Source of the DNA: JAGVPT01 sp963717445
GTDB lineage: Bacteria > Bacteroidota > Ignavibacteria > UBA10030 > UBA8401
Length of the DNA: 64,000 nt
Direction of reading: 5' to 3'
Assembly: GCA_963717445.1 (NCBI GenBank)
Contig: OY970334.1
Location: 744,001-808,000, forward strand
Shown here: positions 18,053-27,292 of the stretch, one piece after another
How positions within the stretch are numbered: the stretch's first letter is position 1
Layout of the letters: the number at the start of each line of letters is the position of its first letter
Notes under the pieces: generated by a model
Seen by the model: the letters and a program-made list of their open reading frames with translations, nothing else
The model's database searches: none
What the model was told of the DNA's origin: nothing
Translations under genes and position numbers: made by a program

Positions 18053-18817
18053 TCATGGATCCTTCATTCCCGCAAATTCTTTAATCATTCGTGTTTCAGG
18101 CTGTGAAAGATACCTCCACCCTCCCCGTCGCAAACCGTCAGTCGTCAATCCGGCGTACTGCACGCGATCCAGCCGTTTCACCTCATAGCCAAGCGATTCA
18201 AACATCCTCCGCACCTGCCTGTTGCGCCCTTCATGGATTGTGATAATGAGATTCCGGTTTTTCGTCCCGGGAATCGAATCAACGCGGGCGGGAGCAGTCT
18301 TTCCATCTTCAATATGAACGCCCTTCTTTACCTTCTCAATATCTTTTTGGTCGACACCCGTTGTCAACTCCACATGGTACGACTTATCAACGTGATGTGA
18401 AGGATGCATCAAACGGTGTGCAAGCTCCCCATCGTTTGTAAACAAGAGGACACCCGTCGTGTTCCGGTCGAGTCGCCCTACGGGAAAAATCCGCTCGCGG
18501 GTGCGGACGAGGTCATACACCGTCTTCCGGTTCTTTTCATCGCGTGCAGTAGTGATATAATCCTTCGGCTTGTTCAGTACAATGTACACAAGCTTTTCTT
18601 CGATGGTGATTGTTCTGCCGTTGACGGCAACGCGGTCGGTGGAAGGTGAAACTTTCGTGGAGAGATCGGTGACGACTTTTTTATTGACTGTTACTTCTCC
18701 GTTGAGAATTAATTCCTCGGCTTTACGTCTGGACGATATGCCGGCCATCGCGATGAAGCGATTTAACCGAACAACTTGCGGAAGAACGTTTGTATTTTTG
18801 TCTTCCACGTGCTCCAT
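18053..18817 (-). CDS. Pseudouridine synthase, RsuA/RluB family (first copy)
   Basis: Isomerises a specific uridine in rRNA. The 254-residue protein has an N-terminal S4 RNA-binding domain (about 17-75; VRLNRFIAMAGISSRRKAEE) and a catalytic domain with the motif PVGRLDRNTTGVLLFTND, whose Asp is the catalytic residue. The C-terminal HEGRNRQVRRMFESLGY is also diagnostic. It overlaps the end of scpB by 55 bp, a common arrangement (scpA-scpB-rluB). A start a few codons inside is possible, but the S4 domain fixes it within about 15 residues. RluB is the likely role by context. Confidence 0.92.
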   Translation of the reverse strand: MEHVEDKNTNVLPQVVRLNRFIAMAGISSRRKAEELILNGEVTVNKKVVTDLSTKVSPSTDRVAVNGRTITIEEKLVYIVLNKPKDYITTARDEKNRKTVYDLVRTRERIFPVGRLDRNTTGVLLFTNDGELAHRLMHPSHHVDKSYHVELTTGVDQKDIEKVKKGVHIEDGKTAPARVDSIPGTKNRNLIITIHEGRNRQVRRMFESLGYEVKRLDRVQYAGLTTDGLRRGGWRYLSQPETRMIKEFAGMKDP

Positions 18818-19998
18818 CCTTTCTTCGAGTCGTTTTTTCCCGGCCCCTCCGATTGAGCGGAGAGATCAACTGATTCGGTCGATCTTATCCCTGCGGGAGC
18901 AACAAATTCATGAATAATCTCTTCATGCGATTGTTCAGTGTCAGCGGGCTCTGGAATTGTTTTTTGCTCCACTTCTGTCTGCTCTTCGCCAAACGGAACG
19001 TCAGGCAATCCTTCAGTGTTCGCCGGTGCAGATGATTCAACAGACTGTTCAACCGGCTCAGCCTCGATCTTCGGCGAGTCCTCAACGAAAGGAGACGTGG
19101 TTTTTTCAACTGTCTGAATTGACGGCAAAATAGACGCAACTCCTTCATTTTCAACAAGTTCGTCCTCCGTCTTTTTCGGTATGGGCGATGAAGGCAACGC
19201 GGGTATCGTTTTTTCGACAATTGTTTTGGCTTCGCTTTCTTTCTGCGATTCCTGCAGTTTTGACTTTTTTCTGGGAATGTGGGGAGCCCGGGAGTTCGGG
19301 TCAAGTTTCTCGTGCAACTTTTCTTTAAATACCAATTCCTCCTGATTTGCAAGCATTCTCTTTTCGACTTCGAGCTCGGTTTCTCCCAGAAGCTCTTCAA
19401 TCTCTCTCGGCCTGGGTAAATCGGAAATCTCGTTCAGCCCGAAGTGCTTGAGGAAATCCGGGGTAGTACCGTACAAGAGCGGCCGGCCTGGGCTGTGTGC
19501 GCGCCCGACAATCGTGGCGAGATTTTTTTCCAACAGTGTTTTCATGATGTAATCCGCATTCACCCCGCGGATAAATTCAACTTCCGATTTTGTGATCGGC
19601 TGCTTGTAGGCGATGATCGCCAAGGTTTCCACTGCCGTTTGAGAAAGCTTGCGCCGTGCTTTTTCCTTGAAAAGTTTACCCACCCAAACGGCAAATTTTT
19701 TCTCAGTCGCGAAAATATACCCCCCTGCTAACTGCCGAATCCTGTACGCTCGGCCCAGCCCGGCATATTCGGCGTTCAATGAATCTATCGCTTCCCTGAT
19801 TTCTTCTCCTGTCGGATTAATCTGCTCGGCACCCGATGAGTCCCGATTCATATCATCGAAGACAACACGGAGTGTCTCAAGAGTCACCGGTTCGTCGGCG
19901 GCAAAGAGCAATGCCTCGACAATTTCTTTCAGCTCCGTTGCCACAGCGACGCCGGCCGTTTGGTCGGTCGAGCCTTCCATCTTCGGCTCATCATTCAT
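18763..19998 (-). CDS. scpB: Segregation and condensation protein B with a long acidic C-terminal tail
   Basis: Partner of SMC and ScpA in chromosome condensation. The recognisable ScpB part is about residues 20-200, with two winged helices (VETLAIIAYKQPITKSEVEFIRG; GRPLLYGTTPDFLKHFGL). The remaining half, about 200 residues, is low-complexity and rich in E, P, S and K, and ends in an aromatic/basic segment WSTWKTKIQTFFRKLFG. Typical ScpB is about 180-200 residues, so the tail roughly doubles the length. The ATG overlaps the scpA stop as ATGA. Confidence 0.92.
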   Translation of the reverse strand: MNDEPKMEGSTDQTAGVAVATELKEIVEALLFAADEPVTLETLRVVFDDMNRDSSGAEQINPTGEEIREAIDSLNAEYAGLGRAYRIRQLAGGYIFATEKKFAVWVGKLFKEKARRKLSQTAVETLAIIAYKQPITKSEVEFIRGVNADYIMKTLLEKNLATIVGRAHSPGRPLLYGTTPDFLKHFGLNEISDLPRPREIEELLGETELEVEKRMLANQEELVFKEKLHEKLDPNSRAPHIPRKKSKLQESQKESEAKTIVEKTIPALPSSPIPKKTEDELVENEGVASILPSIQTVEKTTSPFVEDSPKIEAEPVEQSVESSAPANTEGLPDVPFGEEQTEVEQKTIPEPADTEQSHEEIIHEFVAPAGIRSTESVDLSAQSEGPGKNDSKKGWSTWKTKIQTFFRKLFG

Positions 19999-20725
19999 GC
20001 AGATACCTCTGTCGGTAGTTTGACAATGATCAGTTCGCCGTACGGGTCAACCTGGCGCACCCCAATTTGTTTTTGCTTTATCAATTCTAACAAGGCGATG
20101 AACGTGACGACAATGCGAATTTTTTCCGCCATCGAGGCAACCAACTGCAAAAATGTTGTTTCTGTTTTACTTTTGAAAAAATTCAGGATATACTTGACCT
20201 GGTCCTCAAGCGTGACGTTGAGTTTGTTGATTTCGTGAACATGCTTACGCGGCATTCTATCGACAACGTATCTGAACGCGGCGATCAAATCGAAGAGCGT
20301 CACATCGCGCAAAAGATTCTCCCCGTCCGGGTCTTCGGCGATTTTCGGGTCGTACAAAAATTTTTTCGGTACGCAACTTTACTTTGCTCCTCGCTCATCA
20401 ATTGAAGTTGCTCGGCCATCTCTTTGTAGCGTTTGTAGTCGAGCAAACGGCGGACAAGTTCCGCCCGCGGGTCGAGTTCTTCCTCGCCTTCTCCAATAGG
20501 CCGCGGCAACAACAACTGCACTTTGATCTGCATCAACTCGGCAGCGGTGACAATAAACTCTCCCGCAATGTCCAGGTCAAGCTCCTGAAGGTATTGCAGG
20601 TATTCGAGGAAGTCCTTCGTAATCTTCGCGATCGGGATGTCATAAATATCCAACTCATCCCGCTTGATGAAAAAAAGGAGCAGGTCGAGCGGTCCTTCGA
20701 AATCTGTCAACTTAATGCGGTACAT
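19995..20725 (-). pseudogene. scpA: Segregation and condensation protein A, frameshifted
   Basis: ScpA is the kleisin that bridges the SMC heads. The first frame (20725 to about 20360) starts MYRIKLTDFEGPLDLLLFFI, the classic ScpA N-terminus, and reads to VAYRKNF. The second frame continues from YDPKIAEDPDGENLLRDVTL to 19995 with the C-terminal winged helix. A one-base loss in the A6-T5 run near 20350-20362 would explain the break. The rejoined protein would be about 243 residues, a normal length. Because scpA is usually essential or important, a sequence error is likely. The stop overlaps the scpB start. Confidence 0.88.
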
Positions 20726-20728
20726 TCG

Positions 20729-21712
20729 TTATCCCAGCGACATAACGGAATGGACTTCCCCCATCGTTTCGCGTGCAACTTTTTTCGCGCGGGCCTCGCC
20801 GTCCTCCAAAATATCTTTTACTTCATCGAGGTGTGATTCGTAGTACATTCTCTTGTTGCGAATCGGCGCGAGCGCAAGGGCAATTTTTTCAGCGCAATTG
20901 TTCTTACAATCGACACAGCCGAGGGCTCCGGATTCACAGTCGCGGCGAATCTCCGGTATCTCCGTTGCATTAAATTTCTGGTGATACGTAAAAACTAGAC
21001 AAATGTCGGGATGACCGGGATCGCCTTTTCGAATTTTCTCCGGGTCGGTAACCGCGGTTTTCAACTTTTTCTTGATCTCATCCGGTGAATCGGACAAGAG
21101 CACTGTGTTCCCCGTGGACTTGCTCATTTTTTGATTGCCGTCCAGCCCCGGGAGACGTGCAAATTTTGTCAGGCGCGGTTCGGGCTCGGGAAATACATTT
21201 CCGTATTGATTGTTGAACCGCCGTGCAATCTCCCGTGTGATTTCGACATGGGGAACCTGGTCCTCCCCAACGGGAACAATGTTCCCCTTGTACAACAAAA
21301 TGTCGGAAGCCTGCAACACCGGATATCCCAAATGTCCGTATGACATTGTTTCGATGTTCAAATCCCGCACCTGGTCCTTTAATGTCGGGTTACGTTCCAA
21401 TCGGGCCGTAGTCACCAACATAGAAAGTATCAAGTGGAGCTCCGAGTGCTCCTTGATCTGTGACTGCCGGAATATCGGGCTTTTTGCCGGGTCGATGCCG
21501 GCGGCAAGCCAATCGATGACCATGTCGATAGAATTCCGGTAAAGGTCGTGGGTGTCAACATTGGTTGTAAGGGCATGATAATCTGCAATGAGATGAAAGT
21601 TATCAAATTCGTTTTGAAGCGCGACCCAATTCTCCAGGGCTCCAACAAGATGCCCCAAATGAAGTTTCCCCGTGGGACGCATCCCGCTTAATATTCTTTT
21701 CTTGGCAGTCAA
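20729..21712 (-). CDS. trpS: Tryptophanyl-tRNA synthetase
   Basis: Class I synthetase for tRNA-Trp, 327 residues. The HIGH-type motif is seen in RPTGKLHLGHLVGAL, and KMSKS in GNQKMSKSTGNTV. The order and size match bacterial TrpS. A cysteine-rich stretch near residue 265 (GALGCVDCKNNCAEKIA) recalls the C-x2-C-x3-C metal or Fe-S site known in some TrpS, such as that of Thermotoga. The stop is 3 bp before the scpA start, so all of trpS-scpA-scpB-rluB is likely one operon. Confidence 0.95.
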   Translation of the reverse strand: MTAKKRILSGMRPTGKLHLGHLVGALENWVALQNEFDNFHLIADYHALTTNVDTHDLYRNSIDMVIDWLAAGIDPAKSPIFRQSQIKEHSELHLILSMLVTTARLERNPTLKDQVRDLNIETMSYGHLGYPVLQASDILLYKGNIVPVGEDQVPHVEITREIARRFNNQYGNVFPEPEPRLTKFARLPGLDGNQKMSKSTGNTVLLSDSPDEIKKKLKTAVTDPEKIRKGDPGHPDICLVFTYHQKFNATEIPEIRRDCESGALGCVDCKNNCAEKIALALAPIRNKRMYYESHLDEVKDILEDGEARAKKVARETMGEVHSVMSLG

Positions 21713-21741
21713 CGACCTTTAGAAAACTCCTTCTGTCACGA

Positions 21742-22302
21742 TTAGTTCATAAAGAGATACGGCTTCCATCTATCGTCGATGTTTCCCACAAAATGCCTGA
21801 TAAAGGTAACATGATTCGGACGGCTCGGCCTTCGCATGAGAGGCATTCGCGCCTCTTCGGGAGTCCGGTCTCCTTTAGCGTTGTTGCATTGAACGCACGC
21901 GCACACTAAGTTTTCCCATGTATCCTCACCGCCCCGCGAACGGGGGAGCACGTGGTCAACAGTCAACGGCAAATCCCCCCTACCGCAAAATTGGCACCGG
22001 TGACCGTCACGCCTGAGAATATTTTTGCGCGAGAGTATAATCTTTTTATACGGAACACGAATGTAGACAGAGAGGCGTACAACGCTTGGAAAAGGCATTG
22101 CCATTGAAACAGACCGAAGAAGTTTTCCCGCATGTGCTTCAATCAACTCAGCCTTCCCGAGGAAAAGCAAGATAATAGCTTTCTTTACATTGCAGACACT
22201 CATTGGTTCGTAGTTTTGGTTAAGCACTAAAACTTTGCTGTTCAGCCGACCATGAATGCTTTTCGAAGTAAGTTTTGAACTGAAGACGGCCTCCTCATTC
22301 AC
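21742..22302 (-). CDS. HNH endonuclease family protein
   Basis: A 186-residue protein with a C-terminal HNH domain: two Cys-x2-Cys zinc knuckles (CQFCGRGDLPLTVDHVLPRS and CVQCNNAKGD) frame the catalytic DH motif and the N residues. The N-terminal half (VLVLNQNYEPMSVCNVKKAI, then a strand-rich region) is a conserved family extension. Similar stand-alone proteins occur in Bacteroidota, Chlorobi and cyanobacteria and are not linked to restriction systems. A plausible role is DNA repair or processing, but this is unproven. No methyltransferase or intron is nearby. Confidence 0.85.
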   Translation of the reverse strand: MNEEAVFSSKLTSKSIHGRLNSKVLVLNQNYEPMSVCNVKKAIILLFLGKAELIEAHAGKLLRSVSMAMPFPSVVRLSVYIRVPYKKIILSRKNILRRDGHRCQFCGRGDLPLTVDHVLPRSRGGEDTWENLVCACVQCNNAKGDRTPEEARMPLMRRPSRPNHVTFIRHFVGNIDDRWKPYLFMN

Positions 22303-22478
22303 CCTAAATAATTAAGATATTATGGAGATTGCTAAAGACCCGCTTAAATAAGGGCAACTGAAATTCAACCCTCTAGCGTTACTTCAAGGCTGACTTCCAG
22401 ATTGTTAAAATATAGCATTCTCGACCGGGATTGTCAAGAAATGGTCAGTTTATATTGGCCAATGAGGAGGGGAATAAT

Positions 22479-23663
22479 CTAACCTTTTTTGCCCTTTTTG
22501 TAGCTTCTTCGTATCTCGGAGACCGAATCCCCCCCAAATTTTTCCAAAAACGCATTAGCCAGCACCGGGGCGACAACAGCCTCCGCAATCACAGAGCATG
22601 CCGGAACCGCACAAACATCCGAGCGCTCATATCGTGAAGGAATAACTTTCATTGTTTTCAAGTCGACCGAACGCAATGGTTTGGCCAGAGTGGATATCGG
22701 CTTCATCGCCCCGTGAAGAATAATCATTTGGCCTGTTGTTACCCCCCCTTCAAGGCCGCCAGCCCGGTTTGTCGGACGAATGAGATTTTTATTTTTGCCT
22801 AAAAGGATTTCGTCGTGGACTTCAGAACCAAACAATGTTGAATTCGTAAATGCATTGCCAATTTCAACCCCCTTAACGGCGTGAATTGAGACTATGGCTT
22901 GCGCTAATTGACCGTCAAGCTTTCTGTCGTATTCAACGTAACTTCCTAATCCAATTGGTAGACCGGTAACAATGATTTCAAAAACCCCGCCGAGGGTATC
23001 CCCCTTTTTCTTTGCGGCTTTGATCGCATTCATCGCCTTTTCCGCGACACGCTTATCCAATATTCTCACTTCCGATTTGTCCGCCTCTTCAGCGATTTTG
23101 TATCCACCGTTCGATGCGCCGGCGAGTTTGTTGATAAGCGTATCGATATTCAATCGCCCTCTCACCTCCGCCGGGCCGATGCTGAGCACGTGACTGCCGA
23201 TAAAAATGTTGAACGTCTCCAAAAACTTCCTGACTACGGTGCACAATGCAACCCGCATTGCTGTTTCTCGCGCACTTGCTCTGTCTATAACGTTCCGAAG
23301 GTCGTCGAAATCATATTTGAGTGCTCCCGCCAAATCCGCATGACCCGGCCGGGGTGTTGAAATTTTTTCAATCCCTTTTCCGCTTCCTTCGACCGACATT
23401 TTCTCGGTCCAGTTTGTCCAATCCTTGTTTCGAACAACGAGGGCAATTGGCGAGCCGAGTGTTTTTCCAAACCTGACGCCCGATAGAATTTCAACGTTAT
23501 CCGATTCAATCCGCATTCTTCCACCGCGGCCGTATCCCTGCTGACGGCGCCATAGTTGTCGGTTGATGTACTCCGACGAGATTTCAATACCGGCAGGAAG
23601 GCCTTCGACAATGCCGACCAAGCCTTGGCCATGGGATTCCCCCGATGTCAGATATCGTATCAC
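22479..23663 (-). CDS. aroC: Chorismate synthase
   Basis: Last step of the shikimate pathway: EPSP to chorismate, using reduced FMN. The protein has 394 residues and shows family signatures: MIRYLTSGESHGQGLVGIVE at the start, GYGRGGRMRIESD, and RASARETAMRVALCTV in the middle, and the C-terminal RSDVCAVPACSVIAEAVVA. Length is in the usual range (350-400). It stands alone on its transcript: a terminator of the HtrA gene lies upstream and a 176-bp gap with no recognised gene lies downstream. Confidence 0.96.
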   Translation of the reverse strand: MIRYLTSGESHGQGLVGIVEGLPAGIEISSEYINRQLWRRQQGYGRGGRMRIESDNVEILSGVRFGKTLGSPIALVVRNKDWTNWTEKMSVEGSGKGIEKISTPRPGHADLAGALKYDFDDLRNVIDRASARETAMRVALCTVVRKFLETFNIFIGSHVLSIGPAEVRGRLNIDTLINKLAGASNGGYKIAEEADKSEVRILDKRVAEKAMNAIKAAKKKGDTLGGVFEIIVTGLPIGLGSYVEYDRKLDGQLAQAIVSIHAVKGVEIGNAFTNSTLFGSEVHDEILLGKNKNLIRPTNRAGGLEGGVTTGQMIILHGAMKPISTLAKPLRSVDLKTMKVIPSRYERSDVCAVPACSVIAEAVVAPVLANAFLEKFGGDSVSEIRRSYKKGKKG

Positions 23664-23750
23664 TCTTGTTTCCTTTCAATCACCCGGCAGTCACCGTAAA
23701 GCAATTCTTTTTGGAGAATTGTTCCATTTTTAGATAAGGGGAATATACAA

Positions 23751-23784
23751 AAAAAGTCTCTGCAAAACATCACAGAGACTTTTT
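23751..23784 (-). terminator. Rho-independent terminator after the HtrA-type protease gene
   Basis: A perfect 12-bp inverted repeat (23751-23762 and 23773-23784) with a 10-nt loop. On the minus strand a T-run extends past the stem, making a strong terminator between the HtrA gene and aroC. It looks usable on both strands. Confidence 0.85.
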
Positions 23785-23795
23785 GGTTTAAGTTA

Positions 23796-23872
23796 GATGT
23801 CGGACACCTTGGTGATTTACCTTACCGAATATTTCGTCATAGCGCGATTTTCCCGGTAAGGTGTCCGACGTC
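23796..23872. repeat. Dispersed repeat, copy 1 (about 77 bp, inverted ends)
   Basis: The left end GATGTCGGACACCTT (23796-23810) pairs with AAGGTGTCCGACGTC (23858-23872), 14 of 15 positions complementary. Related copies lie at 41627 (half) and 52107-52182. It sits between the stop of the HtrA gene and its terminator. Confidence 0.7.
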
Positions 23873-23899
23873 TACTGCGCGACTGGGAAATGTGATCTG

Positions 23900-25417
23900 T
23901 CAATCTTTCGGGATCTCAACGGCAATGAATCGAGAAGCACCGTTCGAACTTTTCACGCGAAGCATCAAGGCATCGCCCGGTTTCTTTGACTTCACCAATT
24001 TTTCAAATTCAGGCACAGAGGACATTTCCTTTCGATCCGCCTCAACGATGATGTCGCCCTCTTGAATCTGCCGGTTATCAGCTTCGCTGTACCGTTTAAC
24101 GTTTGAGACGATAATATCGCTATCTACCTTTCGCTCCTTCTTGACTTTTGGATCGACCTTTGTGACGGAAAATCCAAGAGCGTCGAACTGAACGGGCTTC
24201 GAAACATGCTCAGGCGCGGCTTCTTCATTGTCATTCTCATCGTCGTTCGCCGCCACGCTCGATTTGTCGGGCCGCGGTTTTAATATGACGTTCTTTTCTA
24301 TCGCGGCATTATCGCGCCAGATTTGCAGCGCTACTTTTTCGCCGGGGTGCCTTCCGGCAATAATGGATTGGAGCTCGTTGGGAGCTTTCACCGACTTTCC
24401 ATCTACGGAAAGAATAATATCTCCTTCTTTGATTCCGGCATCTTTTGCGGCGCCTCCCTCAACAAGGTCCTGCACCAACACCCCTTCGATTTTTTCAAGT
24501 CCTGCCGCTTTTGCGACCGTTGCATCGACGGCAGAGATCGAGACCCCGATGTACCCTCGTTCGACTTTCCCGTGAAGGATTAAATCTTCAGCAACGGTTT
24601 TCGCAAGGTTGACCGGAATTGCAAAACCGTATCCCTGGTACCGTGCATTCGTTGTCGCGATAGCGGTATTGATGCCGATGACCTCACCGTAAATATTAAC
24701 AAGCGCACCACCGCTGTTTCCCGGATTGATTGCCGCATCCGTCTGGATAAAATTTTCTACTCCGTAATTGTCGCCGATAATCTGAATATTGCGGCCAAGA
24801 TAGCTGATGATACCCGCAGTGACTGTTGACGTCAGCGCCAGCGGGTTTCCGATTGCGATGGCCCATTGTCCGACCTGCAATTCGTCGGAGTTTCCGAGAA
24901 CCGCGACCGGAAGGTCGCTGGCATCAATTTTCACGACACCGATGTCGGTCAACGGATCTGTCCCGACAAGCTTCGCTTTGAACCGCCGTGTATCGCTCAA
25001 CACAACTTCAATCCCGTTTTCATCCGCATCCTGAACAACGTGATTGTTTGTCAAGATGTACCCATCGCTCGTCACAATCACGCCGGAACCGGCGCCCTGC
25101 GATTGCTCCTCATCCGGCATTCTGAACTTGAAGTCTGGAAAAAAATGGAAGAACTCATTGTCTTGAGGTTTCTTCGCTTTCGTCGTAACAACGATCGACA
25201 CGACCGAAGGCGTCGCTTCTTTTGCCACGCCGACAAACGCTTCGTTCAATGCCTTCAGCTCGGTGTTCGGCTTAACCGGGTTTCGGTCTGCTCCAAGCTT
25301 CACCGATTTGTTTTGCGCCAACCCGAGGTCAACGCCGTCAAAGTTCGAGACTAATACGGCACCGAAAATAATGCCGACAACAATAAGAAAAAACGCAGCA
25401 AAAACAGACCTTTTCAT
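23900..25417 (-). CDS. HtrA/DegP-type periplasmic serine protease
   Basis: Envelope protein quality control protease/chaperone of 505 residues. An N-terminal signal segment (MKRSVFAAFFLIVVGIIFGA) is followed by a trypsin-like domain. The catalytic triad is visible: His in TNNHVVQD, Asp in LTDIGVVKID, and Ser in NPGNSGGALV. Two PDZ domains follow (about 290-380 and 410-500), the first with GYIGVSISAVDA. It ends in a terminator and is probably transcribed alone. DegP versus DegQ cannot be resolved. Confidence 0.94.
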   Translation of the reverse strand: MKRSVFAAFFLIVVGIIFGAVLVSNFDGVDLGLAQNKSVKLGADRNPVKPNTELKALNEAFVGVAKEATPSVVSIVVTTKAKKPQDNEFFHFFPDFKFRMPDEEQSQGAGSGVIVTSDGYILTNNHVVQDADENGIEVVLSDTRRFKAKLVGTDPLTDIGVVKIDASDLPVAVLGNSDELQVGQWAIAIGNPLALTSTVTAGIISYLGRNIQIIGDNYGVENFIQTDAAINPGNSGGALVNIYGEVIGINTAIATTNARYQGYGFAIPVNLAKTVAEDLILHGKVERGYIGVSISAVDATVAKAAGLEKIEGVLVQDLVEGGAAKDAGIKEGDIILSVDGKSVKAPNELQSIIAGRHPGEKVALQIWRDNAAIEKNVILKPRPDKSSVAANDDENDNEEAAPEHVSKPVQFDALGFSVTKVDPKVKKERKVDSDIIVSNVKRYSEADNRQIQEGDIIVEADRKEMSSVPEFEKLVKSKKPGDALMLRVKSSNGASRFIAVEIPKD

Positions 25418-25459
25418 ATTTCAACAACCTCCTGCAAACAATATTGAGTGGATGAACAG

Positions 25460-26227
25460 TTACACATTTGTAAACAACGAAAGCGACTTCAACGTTCGCA
25501 CGCCGGCAATATGATATTTCAAGTACGAATGCAATGTCGCAAGGATTTCATCCTGCATCGGCGGAGCAAGCTGTATCTCCGCCACTGAAGTCATCGGCAG
25601 AGATTGCAGCCGAAACAATAATCGAACCATTTCCGTGGGCATTTTGATGCCCCCTCCGTTCGACGACGAATGGCAATCCGAACACATGACGGAACCACCG
25701 GCCAAGAGAAGAAAAATTCCGTCAACACTCCGACCTTTGATAACATCGCGTCCGCATCTGGAGCAATGGTGAAGGTTCAACCCGTAACCAAAAATTTCGA
25801 GCAGGCGCAATTCAAAGGCGAAAATAATATTTCTTACATGTTTGGCGGCCCTATCGACGGCTTCTAACGACTCCACAAGAAGGGCAAACATCGGCAGATT
25901 TTCTTCCTCATCATGCATTACCATATTCACAAGTTCCACGACTGCCAAGCCGGTAGCTAACCTGTCGCCACTGCTGCCGAATTTGAGAAATGACTTGGTA
26001 ATTTCGGATTTGGAAAGCAAATGCAAATCGCGTTCTTCTTTCTTGTATAGAATGACAGAAGAATGCGTCATTGGCTCGAGCGAAGCGCCAAACCTGCTCT
26101 TTGCACCCCGCGCTCCTTTTGCGATTACCTTTATCTTTCCAAACTTCTGCGAATACAGCGTTACGATCTTGCTGGTTTCGCCGTACTTCATCGAGCGAAG
26201 AACGATGGCATCGGTCGAAACTATCAT
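25460..26227 (-). CDS. recO: DNA repair protein RecO
   Basis: Recombination mediator in the RecFOR pathway. The 255-residue protein has an N-terminal OB fold (MIVSTDAIVLRSMKYGETSK), a helical middle, and a C-terminal zinc knuckle with two Cys-x2-Cys pairs (HHCSRCGRD and VMCSDCHSS). Length is standard. Its start overlaps the end of mtnA (ATGA, 26224-26227), so the two are translationally coupled. Confidence 0.92.
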   Translation of the reverse strand: MIVSTDAIVLRSMKYGETSKIVTLYSQKFGKIKVIAKGARGAKSRFGASLEPMTHSSVILYKKEERDLHLLSKSEITKSFLKFGSSGDRLATGLAVVELVNMVMHDEEENLPMFALLVESLEAVDRAAKHVRNIIFAFELRLLEIFGYGLNLHHCSRCGRDVIKGRSVDGIFLLLAGGSVMCSDCHSSSNGGGIKMPTEMVRLLFRLQSLPMTSVAEIQLAPPMQDEILATLHSYLKYHIAGVRTLKSLSLFTNV

Positions 26228-27276
26228 ACGGTGCGCTCGTTTGATTCTTGAACTGCCGAGCGAATCGATTGAACGAACGGCGTACGCAAAATCCCATGCT
26301 CTGTAACAATCGCCGTAATGTAGGAGTGAGGTGTCACATCGAACGCTGGGCAGTAGACCGGCACACCACTGGGCACTATCCGTTTTCCGAACCCTTCTGA
26401 AATTTCTTCAGGTTCGCGCTCTTCAATTGGAATCTGTGCACCCTCGGCAAGTGATACGTCAAACGTTGAAGTTGGGGCAGCAACATAAAACGGAATACCG
26501 TGCTCCTTAGCGATAATCGCAACGTTATAAGTCCCGACCTTGTTTGCAGTATCGCCGTTGGCCGCGATCCTGTCGGCGCCTACAAGAACGAGGTCAACCT
26601 TTTTTCTTGCCATCACGACAGCAGCCGCATTGTCGGTAATGACTGTTACCTCTATTCCCAGCTTCTGTAATTCCCACGCGGTTAACCGCGCTCCCTGGAG
26701 AAGCGGGCGAGTCTCATCTACATACACCGAAATGCTTTTTCCCTGCTCAAACGCCGTCGTGATAATTGACTGCGCAGTCCCAGTGCCGCCGGTCGCCAGT
26801 GCCCCGGTATTGCAGTGCGTTAGAATCGTTGCCCGATCCGGTACTAATTCTGCACCGTACTTGCCGATCTCTGCGCACATTTGCGCATCTTCCGCATGGA
26901 TGCGTATCGCCTCATCCAGTAGAGCACGCTTAATCTGTTCAACGCTTTCTTGAAGATTTAGACGACAGACGGAACGCATTCGTTCCAGCGCCCAGAATAA
27001 ATTTTTTGCAGTAGGACGAGTCCGGCTCATAACTGATACGGCGCGTTCGACGGTCTCGTAAAATTCCTGCGAAGTCACCGGATGAAAACGCTGTGTGCCG
27101 AGAACGACGCCATACGCCGCGGCAATCCCCAGCGCGGGTGCTCCACGAACTTTTAACGTTCGTATTGCATCGGCAAGCACCGCAAGGTCATCTGTCTCAA
27201 CGAAAATTTCGTCGGTAGGAAGTTTTGTTTGATCGATGAACCGTACTTTGCCGTCAATCCACTCAATGCTTTTCAT
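26224..27276 (-). CDS. mtnA: S-methyl-5-thioribose-1-phosphate isomerase
   Basis: Methionine salvage enzyme that converts methylthioribose-1-phosphate to methylthioribulose-1-phosphate. About 350 residues, starting MKSIEWIDGKVRFIDQTKLP. The two catalytic residues expected are present: Cys in ILTHCNTGALATGG and Asp in VGADRIAANGDTANKVGTY. The RGAPALGIAAAYG motif is typical. I set the start at the ATG, not the adjacent TTG. No other methionine-salvage genes lie in the window. The protein continues about 30 residues past the usual core end. Confidence 0.93.
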   Translation of the reverse strand: MKSIEWIDGKVRFIDQTKLPTDEIFVETDDLAVLADAIRTLKVRGAPALGIAAAYGVVLGTQRFHPVTSQEFYETVERAVSVMSRTRPTAKNLFWALERMRSVCRLNLQESVEQIKRALLDEAIRIHAEDAQMCAEIGKYGAELVPDRATILTHCNTGALATGGTGTAQSIITTAFEQGKSISVYVDETRPLLQGARLTAWELQKLGIEVTVITDNAAAVVMARKKVDLVLVGADRIAANGDTANKVGTYNVAIIAKEHGIPFYVAAPTSTFDVSLAEGAQIPIEEREPEEISEGFGKRIVPSGVPVYCPAFDVTPHSYITAIVTEHGILRTPFVQSIRSAVQESNERTV

Positions 27277-27292
27277 CAATCAATAGAGTTGA

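Noticed and set aside
21742..22302. The HNH protein as part of a restriction or intron-homing system
   Set aside because: No methyltransferase, specificity subunit or intron boundaries flank it; it resembles stand-alone housekeeping HNH proteins.
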